The notes beneath the pieces were generated by a model. That model was not told the origin of the DNA. It searched no databases and worked only from the letters and a program-made list of their open reading frames with translations. Positions 1 through 6,157 of a stretch of 10,521 nucleotides of DNA are shown here, in pieces. Origin of the DNA: Thermodesulfovibrionales bacterium (GTDB lineage Bacteria; Nitrospirota; Thermodesulfovibrionia; Thermodesulfovibrionales; SM23-35); NCBI GenBank assembly GCA_020053565.1, contig JAGVMY010000175.1, positions 1 through 10,521 on the forward strand. Direction: 5' to 3'. Numbering within the stretch: position 1 is the stretch's first letter; every line of letters begins with the position of its first letter. Position numbers and translations under genes: made by a program.

Positions 1-213
1 AGCGTTCGTCATTATTATCCTGTAGTCTGAGCCTATCAAGGTGATTCCAAGATTAATGTTCTCAACCAATGTTCTGTAACGCTCCATGCTATCCCGCAAT
101 GCCTCCTCCATCCGCTTGCGCTCGGTTTCTCCCTTTTTTAGTTCAACTACTTCCTGACGCAAAGCCTCCATTTCTTCTATGAGTTGCTCTTTTGTTTTGT
201 AGCTATCTTTCAT
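1..213 (-). CDS. PAS-domain sensor protein, N-terminal fragment
   Basis: The first 71 residues of a protein that runs off the left edge of the window. The start is the ATG at 213-211, with an AAAAGGGG Shine-Dalgarno-like run about six bases upstream. Residues 1-45 are charged and rich in Glu, Lys and Arg with leucines at helical spacing, as in the coiled-coil linkers in front of PAS domains. From about residue 46 the sequence RYRTLVENINLGITLIGSDY is the typical beginning of a PAS domain. Such proteins are usually sensor histidine kinases or diguanylate cyclases. The effector domain lies outside the window, so the output is unknown. The gene is divergent from the YeeE genes, separated by about 210 bases of AT-rich DNA. 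Family recognition is from memory of the PAS pattern; no kinase motif is visible here. Confidence 0.8.
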   Translation of the reverse strand, partial: MKDSYKTKEQLIEEMEALRQEVVELKKGETERKRMEEALRDSMERYRTLVENINLGITLIGSDYRIIMTNA

Positions 214-305
214 CTTGAACCCCTTTTAATCTGTCTCAATGCAATACAGTCACTATTAATCTATTTATATAATATATAATTTATTAACATTTAAAGCGCA
301 AATAA

Positions 306-334
306 TTTACACAGTGTAGCAAATAAATTATAAT
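306..334 (+). promoter_or_regulatory. Promoter of the YeeE operon with overlapping palindrome
   Basis: TTTACA (306-311) and a perfect TATAAT (329-334) are separated by 17 bp, an excellent sigma70-type promoter. Transcription would start near 341 and leave a leader of about 85 bases before the ATG at 426. The palindrome TACACAGTGTA (308-318) overlaps the -35 box and could be a repressor operator. No regulator can be named. The rest of 214-425 is AT-rich without a coding region; a promoter for the leftward PAS gene must lie there but no convincing pair of boxes stands out. Confidence 0.65.
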
Positions 335-425
335 TTTAATTAAAAGCACACTTAATAATGATGTGAATTTGTCTTTAATGATTAATTAGTCTATTACCCA
401 CAACCAAAGAAAGGAGGCAATACAC

Positions 426-950
426 ATGAAGGAAAATGAAGATAAAGGTTGGAGTCCTTATATAGCCGGTGCATTGAGCGGTATTGTATCCATTCTATCT
501 ATATGGATTGCTGGAAAGTTTTTTGGTGCATCAACTACCTTTGTCCGTTCATCCGGCATGATCGAAAAACTGTTTGATCCTGAGCGTGTGGCTAAAATGG
601 AATATTTCATCAAAGAGCTCCCTATAATTGACTGGCAGTGGATGTTTGTAGCGGGTATTTTTATCGGCTCTCTGATTGCATCTACTACCTCAGGCAGTTT
701 CCGTTGGAAGGCTGTCCCTGATATGTGGGAGGCACGCTTTGGTCCGAGTAAGGTCAAGCGAGGTTTTGTTGCTTTCATCGGCGGGGTAATAGCAATGTTC
801 GGAGCCCGTCTGGCAGATGGCTGACCAAGCGGTCATGGACTGAGCGGTTCGCTCCAGTTAGCGGTGAGTGGATTAATTGCATTAATCTGTTTTTTTATTG
901 GGGGCATAGTCATAGCCCGTTTACTTTATGGAGGAGGTGAAGGCAAATGA
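426..950 (+). CDS. YeeE/YedE-family (DUF395) sulfur transporter, first half; selenoprotein with Sec at residue 133
   Basis: Integral membrane half of a YeeE/YedE transporter, the family of the thiosulfate channel TsuA. AAGGAGG (411-417) sits eight bases before the ATG. Visible features are a TM helix (about 12-34), the family-typical GASTTFVRS (34-42), a TM helix around 72-88 and MFGARLADG (124-132). The next codon is TGA (822-824), where homologues have Cys in a GCTSGHGLSG-like motif. After it the same frame encodes PSGHGLSGSLQLAVSGL, a further TM helix and a GGGEGK tail, giving 174 residues. The true stop (948-950) overlaps the ATG of the partner gene in an ATGA, an arrangement that exists only if the TGA is read through. 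A SECIS-like hairpin follows the TGA. A conventional caller would end the gene at 824 and lose the motif. Alternatives are a nonsense mutation or a one-base sequencing error. Substrate is inferred from the family. Confidence 0.85.
822..859 (+). promoter_or_regulatory. Bacterial SECIS element for UGA decoding as selenocysteine
   Basis: UGA 822-824 is followed by a hairpin: 5' arm A839-G846 (ACTGAGCG), apical loop G847-T849 (GTT), 3' arm C850-T858 (CGCT, bulged C854, CAGT). Eight canonical pairs form, plus a possible G838-T859 wobble. There are 22 bases between the UGA and the loop, and the loop begins with G. This fits the published bacterial SECIS pattern (UGA-loop distance 16-37 bases, loop 3-14 bases, G among the first loop bases). 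If G846-C850 opens, the loop becomes GGTTC, close to the GGUCU loop of E. coli fdhF. SelB and tRNA-Sec must be encoded elsewhere. Confidence 0.75.
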
Positions 951-1474
951 CAATTCTCATTTATGGGCTTATTACAGGAATCTTATTTGGATTCCTTCTA
1001 CAAAAAGGGAGAGTTATCCGCTATGACAAACAACTTGGAGCTTTGCGTCTCACGGATATGACTATCGTGAAGTTTATGCTTACAACTATTCTGGTCAGTA
1101 TGGTAGGAGTTTATCTCCTCAAAGACCTCGGACTGGCAAAACTTTCTATAAAGCCAACAATCCTTGGAGGTGTTATTCTTGGCGGTCTTATCTTTGGTGT
1201 TGGCTGGGGATTATTAGGATATTGTCCGGGAACATCAGCAGGAGCCCTTGGTGAAGGGAGATGGGATGCATTCTGGGGGATACTGGGTATGTTGACCGGT
1301 GCAGCTATCTATGCCGAGGTATATCCAACAATAAAGCAAACAGTCCTCACATGGGGCAACTACGGGAAAATTACTCTTCCACAAGTGCTCGGGATAAACC
1401 ACTGGTTTATAATTCCTGTGTTTGTCATCGGAGGATTGGTATTATTTAGATGGTTTGAGAAAAAAGGGCTATAA
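947..1474 (+). CDS. YeeE/YedE-family (DUF395) sulfur transporter, second half
   Basis: A 175-residue membrane protein forming the C-terminal-type half of a YeeE/YedE transporter. Helices are visible at about 2-18, 41-58, 72-92, 108-124 and 151-167. The family signature GYCPGTSAGALGEGRWDAFW spans 91-110 with Cys93, and the QKGRVIRYDKQLGALRL segment (19-35) is typical of this half. GGAGGAGG at 930-937 provides the ribosome binding site, inside the end of the upstream gene. The ATGA overlap implies translational coupling to the selenoprotein half, so the two chains are probably made in equal amounts and assemble into one pore. Thiosulfate or another reduced sulfur species is the likely cargo by family; the window does not show which. 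No sulfur-metabolism gene is adjacent. Confidence 0.85.
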   Translation: MTILIYGLITGILFGFLLQKGRVIRYDKQLGALRLTDMTIVKFMLTTILVSMVGVYLLKDLGLAKLSIKPTILGGVILGGLIFGVGWGLLGYCPGTSAGALGEGRWDAFWGILGMLTGAAIYAEVYPTIKQTVLTWGNYGKITLPQVLGINHWFIIPVFVIGGLVLFRWFEKKGL

Positions 1475-1563
1475 TTTTCATAAACTATTGTTTCAAAGGT
1501 ACGAGATAGTATTCGCTCATTCTCGACGAACATTTAGAAATTAAACCAAACTCTGACGGAAGC

Positions 1564-1814
1564 ATCCAAAATTTAGGCTTACTGTGGTTTTTAAGGAGAT
1601 GTCCTTTCACTTCCTGAACGAAAATTTTGACCCTTCTAAGACTCGAACGCTCGAATTTGCAAACTCGTCCCGAAAGCTTTCGGGACTCAAACAGTGCAAA
1701 TTCGCCCCTTAAGTGACGCTCCTCTTCGTCAAGAAGGATACCCCAAAATTTTCGTAATGTCCGTTCAAGGCCATCTCCCCATCTTATTTCTATCCTCAGG
1801 CCCAAATTTTGGAT
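1564..1814. repeat. Large nested imperfect palindrome, possible MITE or structured repeat
   Basis: The ends ATCCAAAATTTAGGC (1564-1578) and GCCCAAATTTTGGAT (1800-1814) are inverted repeats matching at 14 of 15 positions. Moving inward, ACGAAAATTTTG (1618-1629) pairs with CAAAATTTTCGT (1744-1755), CGAATTTGC (1652-1660) pairs with GCAAATTCG (1696-1704), and the centre is a perfect 20-bp palindrome, GTCCCGAAAGCTTTCGGGAC (1667-1686). The whole unit of about 250 bp could fold into one long hairpin. It may be a miniature transposable element or a dispersed repeat; no clear target duplication is visible. It could also end transcription from the YeeE genes. A leftward reading frame through it (1485-1805) looks like a by-product of the repeat. 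The flanks 1475-1563 and 1815-1855 show no gene. Confidence 0.65.
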
Positions 1815-1859
1815 ACTTAAAACTCTGATTTCTTAACCAAGAATTTTAAAAGCGCCTTG

Positions 1860-1868
1860 TGCTATAAT
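1860..1868 (+). promoter_or_regulatory. Extended -10 promoter of the fmdB-TIM barrel pair
   Basis: TGCTATAAT (1860-1868) is a perfect extended -10 element about 35 bases before the fmdB start. No good -35 box is visible at the right distance, which extended -10 promoters tolerate. Start of transcription is expected near 1875. Confidence 0.5.
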
Positions 1869-1903
1869 ATAAATTTAGAATCGTGATGTGGAGGGTTTTG
1901 TAG

Positions 1904-2164
1904 ATGCCAATATATGAATATGAATGCCTCAAATGTGGTAAAAAACTTGAAGTAATCCAGAAATTCAGTGATAAGCCTTTAAGCAGATGTCCTGAGTGCA
2001 AAGGGAAATTACATAAATTAATCTCTCATAATTCCTTTATTCTGAAAGGCACAGGGTGGTATGCAACAGACTATGCCTCTCATAAAAAGGAAAATGGCAA
2101 GAAGGCCGAGGGCAAATCTGATACAAAGACTGAGCAGAAGGTAGAAACACCAGCAAAAACATAA
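1904..2164 (+). CDS. FmdB-family zinc ribbon protein
   Basis: A small 86-residue protein with the classic FmdB opening MPIYEYECLKCG. Cys8, Cys11, Cys29 and Cys32 form two CxxC pairs that should bind one zinc ion. The stretch after the ribbon (HKLISHNSFILKGTGWYATDY, about 42-62) is the usual FmdB continuation. The C-terminal 25 residues are a low-complexity Lys/Glu/Ala tail, probably disordered. GGAGGG lies nine bases before the ATG. Family members were named for regulating formamidase and amide-uptake genes, but in most bacteria the role is unknown, so only the fold should be trusted. The stop TAA shares its last base with the ATG of the next gene, so the two are translated together. Confidence 0.9.
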   Translation: MPIYEYECLKCGKKLEVIQKFSDKPLSRCPECKGKLHKLISHNSFILKGTGWYATDYASHKKENGKKAEGKSDTKTEQKVETPAKT

Positions 2165-2922
2165 TGATAAATCCTCACATCCACATTCCCTATCACAGGA
2201 TAGAGGATTATCTCAATTTTATAAAAGAAAACAGGATTAACCTCGAGATATATTTTTCTTCACATTCTCTCGACACTATAAATAATTCTGACATCATTAA
2301 CCTTAAAGAAACACTTGACTACCACCCTTCCCTCACCATCCATGCACCATTTATGGACCTCTCACCAGGTGCAGTTGACTCAAAGGTCAGGTCTGTCACT
2401 ATCGAGAGGTTTTTACATATCTTTTACATAGCAGAAATCTTGAAGCCTAAGGCACTTATATTTCATTCAGGCTATGAGAAATGGAAGTATGCTCAGAGAA
2501 TTGACATCTGGCTTGAGGGAAGTCTGATAACATGGAAGCCTTTAATAAAAAGGGCTCATGAACTTAATGTGAAGATTGCTATTGAAAACATCTTTGAAGA
2601 TGAGCCGACAAATCTTACATTATTAATGCAAGAGTTGGGCTCTGATAATTTTGGCATATGTTTCGACACAGGCCACTTTAATCTTTTTTCGAAGACACTC
2701 CTCAAAGAATGGTTGAACTATCTAAAACCTTATATAATCGAACTCCACCTTCATGACAACGACAAAACTGCAGACACCCATAAACCAATTGGAGATGGGA
2801 CATTTGATTTTGATACACTTTTTTCTATACTCAAAGACAAAAAAGACCTTCTTTACACCATCGAGGCTCACAGTGCCGAAGATGCGGTAAAGAGCATAGA
2901 GAGACTTAAGCAGTATCTATAA
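2164..2922 (+). CDS. Xylose isomerase-like / AP endonuclease family 2 TIM-barrel protein
   Basis: A 252-residue, full-length member of the sugar-phosphate isomerase/epimerase and endonuclease IV superfamily. Probable metal ligands appear in order at barrel strand ends: His60 (TIHAPF), His101 (LIFHSGY), Glu141 (AIENIFED), Asp168 and His171 (CFDTGHFN), His195/His197 and Asp198 (ELHLHDN), His206 (HKPIGDG) and Glu234 (TIEAH). The HKPIGDGTFDF segment is typical of the family. No signal peptide is present, so it acts in the cytoplasm. The start overlaps the fmdB stop by one base. Substrate cannot be told: relatives isomerise sugars, epimerise inositol derivatives or cut abasic DNA. The sequence looks more like the isomerase-type branch than a true Nfo endonuclease, which is an impression. 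Confidence 0.85.
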   Translation: MINPHIHIPYHRIEDYLNFIKENRINLEIYFSSHSLDTINNSDIINLKETLDYHPSLTIHAPFMDLSPGAVDSKVRSVTIERFLHIFYIAEILKPKALIFHSGYEKWKYAQRIDIWLEGSLITWKPLIKRAHELNVKIAIENIFEDEPTNLTLLMQELGSDNFGICFDTGHFNLFSKTLLKEWLNYLKPYIIELHLHDNDKTADTHKPIGDGTFDFDTLFSILKDKKDLLYTIEAHSAEDAVKSIERLKQYL

Positions 2923-2938
2923 TAGAAATAAAAAATAC

Positions 2939-2965
2939 TTGACAATGTATTTAGAATACTATAAT
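2939..2965 (+). promoter_or_regulatory. Promoter of the aspartyl protease gene
   Basis: A perfect TTGACA (2939-2944) and a perfect TATAAT (2960-2965) are 15 bp apart, slightly short of the 17-bp optimum. Transcription would start near 2972. AGGAG (2997-3001) lies five bases before the ATG at 3007. The protease gene is therefore likely expressed independently of the upstream pair. Confidence 0.65.
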
Positions 2966-3006
2966 TTTCATGTTAATATATATTATTAGTCAGGTTAGGA
3001 GTAAAT

Positions 3007-3357
3007 ATGGGGATAACTTATATCACTGGTGAAGTTGAAGGTCCTACAGGAAAAGATACAGTTGAATTTTTAATTGACAGTGGTGCTACTTACTCTCTGC
3101 TTCCATTTAATATATGGCAGGCAATCGGATTAAAACCTAAAAGGACGGTGAAGTTCAGACTTGCAGATGGTACCCCTATTAAGCGAGGGGTTTCCGAATG
3201 TTATCTCATTTTGCCGCAAGGTGAAGGTCATACTCCAGTAATACTTGGTGAAGAATCAGACGAAGCTCTCTTAGGTGTAGTCACTCTTGAGATCCTTGGA
3301 CTTGTGTTTAATCCATTTAGCAGAACTCTCCAACCAATGAAAATGCTGTTAGTTTAA
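3007..3357 (+). CDS. Clan AA retropepsin-like aspartyl protease
   Basis: A 116-residue single-domain protein. EFLIDSGATYSLLP (20-33) carries the catalytic DSGA triad (Asp24-Ser25-Gly26) of retroviral-type aspartic proteases, followed by the second-half pattern LLGVVTLEILGL (88-99) and a C-terminal FNPFSRTLQPM. The length suits one monomer, so an active enzyme would be a homodimer with one Asp from each chain. There is no signal peptide or membrane segment, so it is cytoplasmic. Bacterial proteins of this type are often annotated only as aspartyl protease family; natural substrates are mostly unknown, and peptidase activity is inferred from the motif. It has its own promoter and faces the methyltransferase gene with a 17-base gap. 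Confidence 0.85.
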   Translation: MGITYITGEVEGPTGKDTVEFLIDSGATYSLLPFNIWQAIGLKPKRTVKFRLADGTPIKRGVSECYLILPQGEGHTPVILGEESDEALLGVVTLEILGLVFNPFSRTLQPMKMLLV

Positions 3358-3374
3358 ATTTGATTTTTATGCCA

Positions 3375-4490
3375 TTATAATTTCCCCGCCTGATTTTTTA
3401 TCGAAAAGCCCCTTAGTTCAGGATAAGCATCACCTTTATATTGTATCATCATTTTATGTGTCTCTCCCATTGTCCCTGGTAAAATTAATCTCTTTATCTT
3501 TGCGACCTCAAAGAGATAATCAGGGGAGTTTTCATAACGTTCTTGAATCATCTCATCAATACCAAGGGCAATGAGAAAAGTGCCCTGCGTGCAGAAACCG
3601 ATAGTTTTAAATCCCACCTCTTCCCCCCATTTCTTTACTGATGAGAAATTCACATGTGCGGTAATATCCTGCTCCCCGATGTTCTGATAAGGATCTTCAT
3701 TCACCTGATGTCGGTGATAACAAAGCAACGTACCCCTGTTTCTGTCTTCACTGTAATAGTCCCGGGCAGGATAACCATAGTCTATTGTGAAAATAAAGCC
3801 CTCTTTCAAAACAGTATTAATCTCCTTAAGCCATTCCTTAATCTTTAGATTTATCTCTGTCCTGTAGCCTTTTATAAGCTCAATAGAAAATTCCTTGAGA
3901 TAATTCGATATCTCATCGCTCGGCTTTTCTTTTATCTCTATTAACTCTTCTCCTTTTACACTAACAAAGACCTCTTTAATCTCATCCTCCATCTCTATGA
4001 GATGCACAGGAAAGGAATCTAAGAGTTCATTAGAAAGGATACAGCCCTTAATACTATTAAGTTTCTTGAGGGATGAGACCCATTTCACCTTATGTGAAAA
4101 ATCAGAGAGGAGATTCTTCTGATTTTCTATCATCACGGGATTAAATTCCACAATTATATAATTCAATGAATCAAACATCTTCTTGCTTTTTACATAATCG
4201 AGCATATCTTTGCATAGGTATCCAGCCCCTGCACCCATCTCAATAACGTGGAAATCAGATGGTCTTTTCATTATTTCCCACATCTCTTCAATCTGTTTCC
4301 CGATCATTGCACCGTATACAGGATGGAGATGTGAGCTTGTATAGAAATCACCTTCTCTTCCAATCCTTGTCTTTTGTGAGGTGTAATATCCTAATTCAGG
4401 TTCATAGAGAGCCATCTCCATAAAGGTCTCGAAGGAAATAAAGCCTATTCTCTGAATCTCTTTAATTATTTTCTGCCTAAAGGAGTTCAT
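3375..4490 (-). CDS. MidA/NDUFAF7-family SAM-dependent methyltransferase (COG1565)
   Basis: A 371-residue protein matching the MidA/NDUFAF7 family along its length. Markers: MALYEPELGYYTS (26-38), GREGDFYTSSHLHPVYG (44-60), the SAM-binding loop VIEMGAGAGYL (82-92), ILSNELLDSFPVH (151-163), FTIDYGYP (234-241), GTLLCYHRHQVNEDPYQNIG (253-272) and ITAHVNFSSV (276-285). In mitochondria the homologue methylates an arginine of complex I subunit NDUFS2; bacterial members are uncharacterised, though a protein-arginine target is a reasonable guess. It is last in the Znu operon, 31 bases after znuB, with only a weak Shine-Dalgarno sequence. The link to zinc import may be incidental. Confidence 0.88.
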   Translation of the reverse strand: MNSFRQKIIKEIQRIGFISFETFMEMALYEPELGYYTSQKTRIGREGDFYTSSHLHPVYGAMIGKQIEEMWEIMKRPSDFHVIEMGAGAGYLCKDMLDYVKSKKMFDSLNYIIVEFNPVMIENQKNLLSDFSHKVKWVSSLKKLNSIKGCILSNELLDSFPVHLIEMEDEIKEVFVSVKGEELIEIKEKPSDEISNYLKEFSIELIKGYRTEINLKIKEWLKEINTVLKEGFIFTIDYGYPARDYYSEDRNRGTLLCYHRHQVNEDPYQNIGEQDITAHVNFSSVKKWGEEVGFKTIGFCTQGTFLIALGIDEMIQERYENSPDYLFEVAKIKRLILPGTMGETHKMMIQYKGDAYPELRGFSIKNQAGKL

Positions 4491-4521
4491 TACTATGAGG
4501 AAGCCCCGGTAGTTACCCTGA

Positions 4522-5322
4522 TCATTGCCTTTTTTTAAGGACTAAAGCAGCGAAGAAAAGTGCAGCAGCAGTCAGGACTATGCTCCCTCCGGGCGCAATA
4601 TCAAACTCATAGGAGAGAAAAAGACCTAAAATTGTAGAAAGCATTGCAATTCCGCATGAGATGAAAATCATCGAGTAGAGGTTCCTCGCAAATAATTGTG
4701 CTGTTGCTCCTGGTATGACAAGAAGGGCTGATATGAGGATGATACCAACAATCTTCATAGAAATAACAATGGAGACTGAAAGGACCACTAAGAAAAAAAT
4801 ATTAATGGCCTTCACGGATATACCACTCACACGTGCGATCTCCTCACTATAGGTGATAAGAAATATTTCTTTGAGAAAAAGCAGCATACCCACAATCACT
4901 ACTACCGCGGTAAACAACGAGAGAAGGACTTCTCCATGGGTAATCGCTAAAATATTTCCAAAAAGGTATCCAAAAAGGTCAACAGTATATTCTTTAGAGA
5001 GACTTATAAGCACTATACCGAGTGCCATTGAACTCGCAAAAAATATTCCTATAGAAGCATCTTCCGAGATCTTTCCTTTTCTGCTCACCACTTCTATCCC
5101 GAGTGCAACAGCAATACAATAAAAGATGGCTGTAATAACAGGATTCAGTCCTGTGAAAAAACCAATTGCAACACCACCAAATGCTGCATGTGATATACCC
5201 GCACCAATAAAAGACATTTTGCGGAGTACTACAAACACTGAGACCAGGCCTGATACAAAACTGACAATAATACCGACAAATAAGGCTTTCTGCATGAATG
5301 AAGAGCTTAAGATTTCGATCAT
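4522..5322 (-). CDS. znuB: Zinc/manganese ABC transporter permease
   Basis: A 266-residue polytopic membrane protein of the ABC-3 (ZnuB/MntB/TroC) family. At least seven hydrophobic helices are visible. The N-terminal FVGIIVSFVSGLVSVFVVLR (15-34) and the segment GAGISHAAFGGVAIGFFTGL (36-55) are highly typical, and the ISMKIVGIILISALLVIPGA region around 187-206 carries the conserved loop that contacts the ATPase. Its ATG is nine bases past the znuC stop, with AGGAG of its ribosome binding site lying within the end of znuC. It forms the channel through which metal handed over by ZnuA crosses the inner membrane. Zinc against manganese specificity cannot be settled from the permease. Confidence 0.92.
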   Translation of the reverse strand: MIEILSSSFMQKALFVGIIVSFVSGLVSVFVVLRKMSFIGAGISHAAFGGVAIGFFTGLNPVITAIFYCIAVALGIEVVSRKGKISEDASIGIFFASSMALGIVLISLSKEYTVDLFGYLFGNILAITHGEVLLSLFTAVVVIVGMLLFLKEIFLITYSEEIARVSGISVKAINIFFLVVLSVSIVISMKIVGIILISALLVIPGATAQLFARNLYSMIFISCGIAMLSTILGLFLSYEFDIAPGGSIVLTAAALFFAALVLKKRQ

Positions 5323-5331
5323 GTGCTTTTC

Positions 5332-6108
5332 TTACTCTCTCCTGAGACGTTCACACTTATCGCAGATATCTGTATGCATCAATACATCTACATTTTTCCC
5401 GTAGAGGTTTGTCATCACTTTTTCATCCAATGCACCAAGTGGATTCCCCTGGTAATGAAATGTATGATTCAGACATGCGATCTCATCCACATAGGTTGTG
5501 ATAGCTCCGATATCATGTGATGCCATAATGACAGTGAGATTAAATTTCTTCTGGAGACCCTTCAGAAGGTGATAGAAGTCTTCCTGTCCCACTACATCTA
5601 TTCCTGTACTGGGTTCATCAAGGATCAATATCCTCGGTTCACCTGCGAGGGCTCTTGCAATGGATACTCTCTGCTGCTGACCTCCTGAGAGCTGACCGTA
5701 AAGCATATCTTTAAGATCTGCAACTCCCATCATTGAAAGACATTCCATTGACTTCTCTACGTCCTTTCCTCCTGGCCATCTCAACATGCCGATCTTCCCA
5801 TATCTTCCCATCATAACCACATCGATTACCCTTACAGGAAAATTTGGTTCAACCTTTAAAATCTGAGGGAGGTAACCAAATATATTCCCGGTTTTTAAAA
5901 TATCTTCAGGTAGTTTTCCAAATACATATATTTGTCCTGACAAAGGCTTTACAAGCCCGAGTATTACTCTCAGAAGTGTTGTCTTCCCACCGCCATTTGG
6001 GCCAACGATTCCAATAAACCGTCCTTCATCCAGAGAAAGGGTTATGTCTTTTAAGACATCTTTTCCATTGAAGGTTACACTAAGATTATTTATCTCAATT
6101 GCTCTCAT
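5332..6108 (-). CDS. znuC: Zinc/manganese ABC transporter ATP-binding protein
   Basis: A 258-residue ABC ATPase. Walker A is GPNGGGKTT (36-44), the signature LSGGQQQR (140-147), Walker B LILDEP (161-166) and the switch histidine His198 in MASHDIG. The DVVMMGRYG segment (96-104) is typical of metal-type ABC ATPases. The C-terminus ends with HTDICDKCERL (245-255), a Cys-x-x-Cys with a nearby His that could sense or bind metal; many ZnuC proteins have metal-binding tails, but I infer its function here. GAAGGAA lies just before the ATG. It powers import through ZnuB and is the second gene of the operon, 49 bases after znuA. Confidence 0.93.
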   Translation of the reverse strand: MRAIEINNLSVTFNGKDVLKDITLSLDEGRFIGIVGPNGGGKTTLLRVILGLVKPLSGQIYVFGKLPEDILKTGNIFGYLPQILKVEPNFPVRVIDVVMMGRYGKIGMLRWPGGKDVEKSMECLSMMGVADLKDMLYGQLSGGQQQRVSIARALAGEPRILILDEPSTGIDVVGQEDFYHLLKGLQKKFNLTVIMASHDIGAITTYVDEIACLNHTFHYQGNPLGALDEKVMTNLYGKNVDVLMHTDICDKCERLRRE

Positions 6109-6157
6109 TTGCTATTCCTTCTTCTAAAAAGTATCCAATCTCACCTGCTCTTTTTGC

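Noticed and set aside
1485..1805. Leftward open frame of 106 residues between yeeE and fmdB.
   Set aside because: It runs along the large palindrome and has no ribosome binding site or domain; best explained as a repeat by-product.
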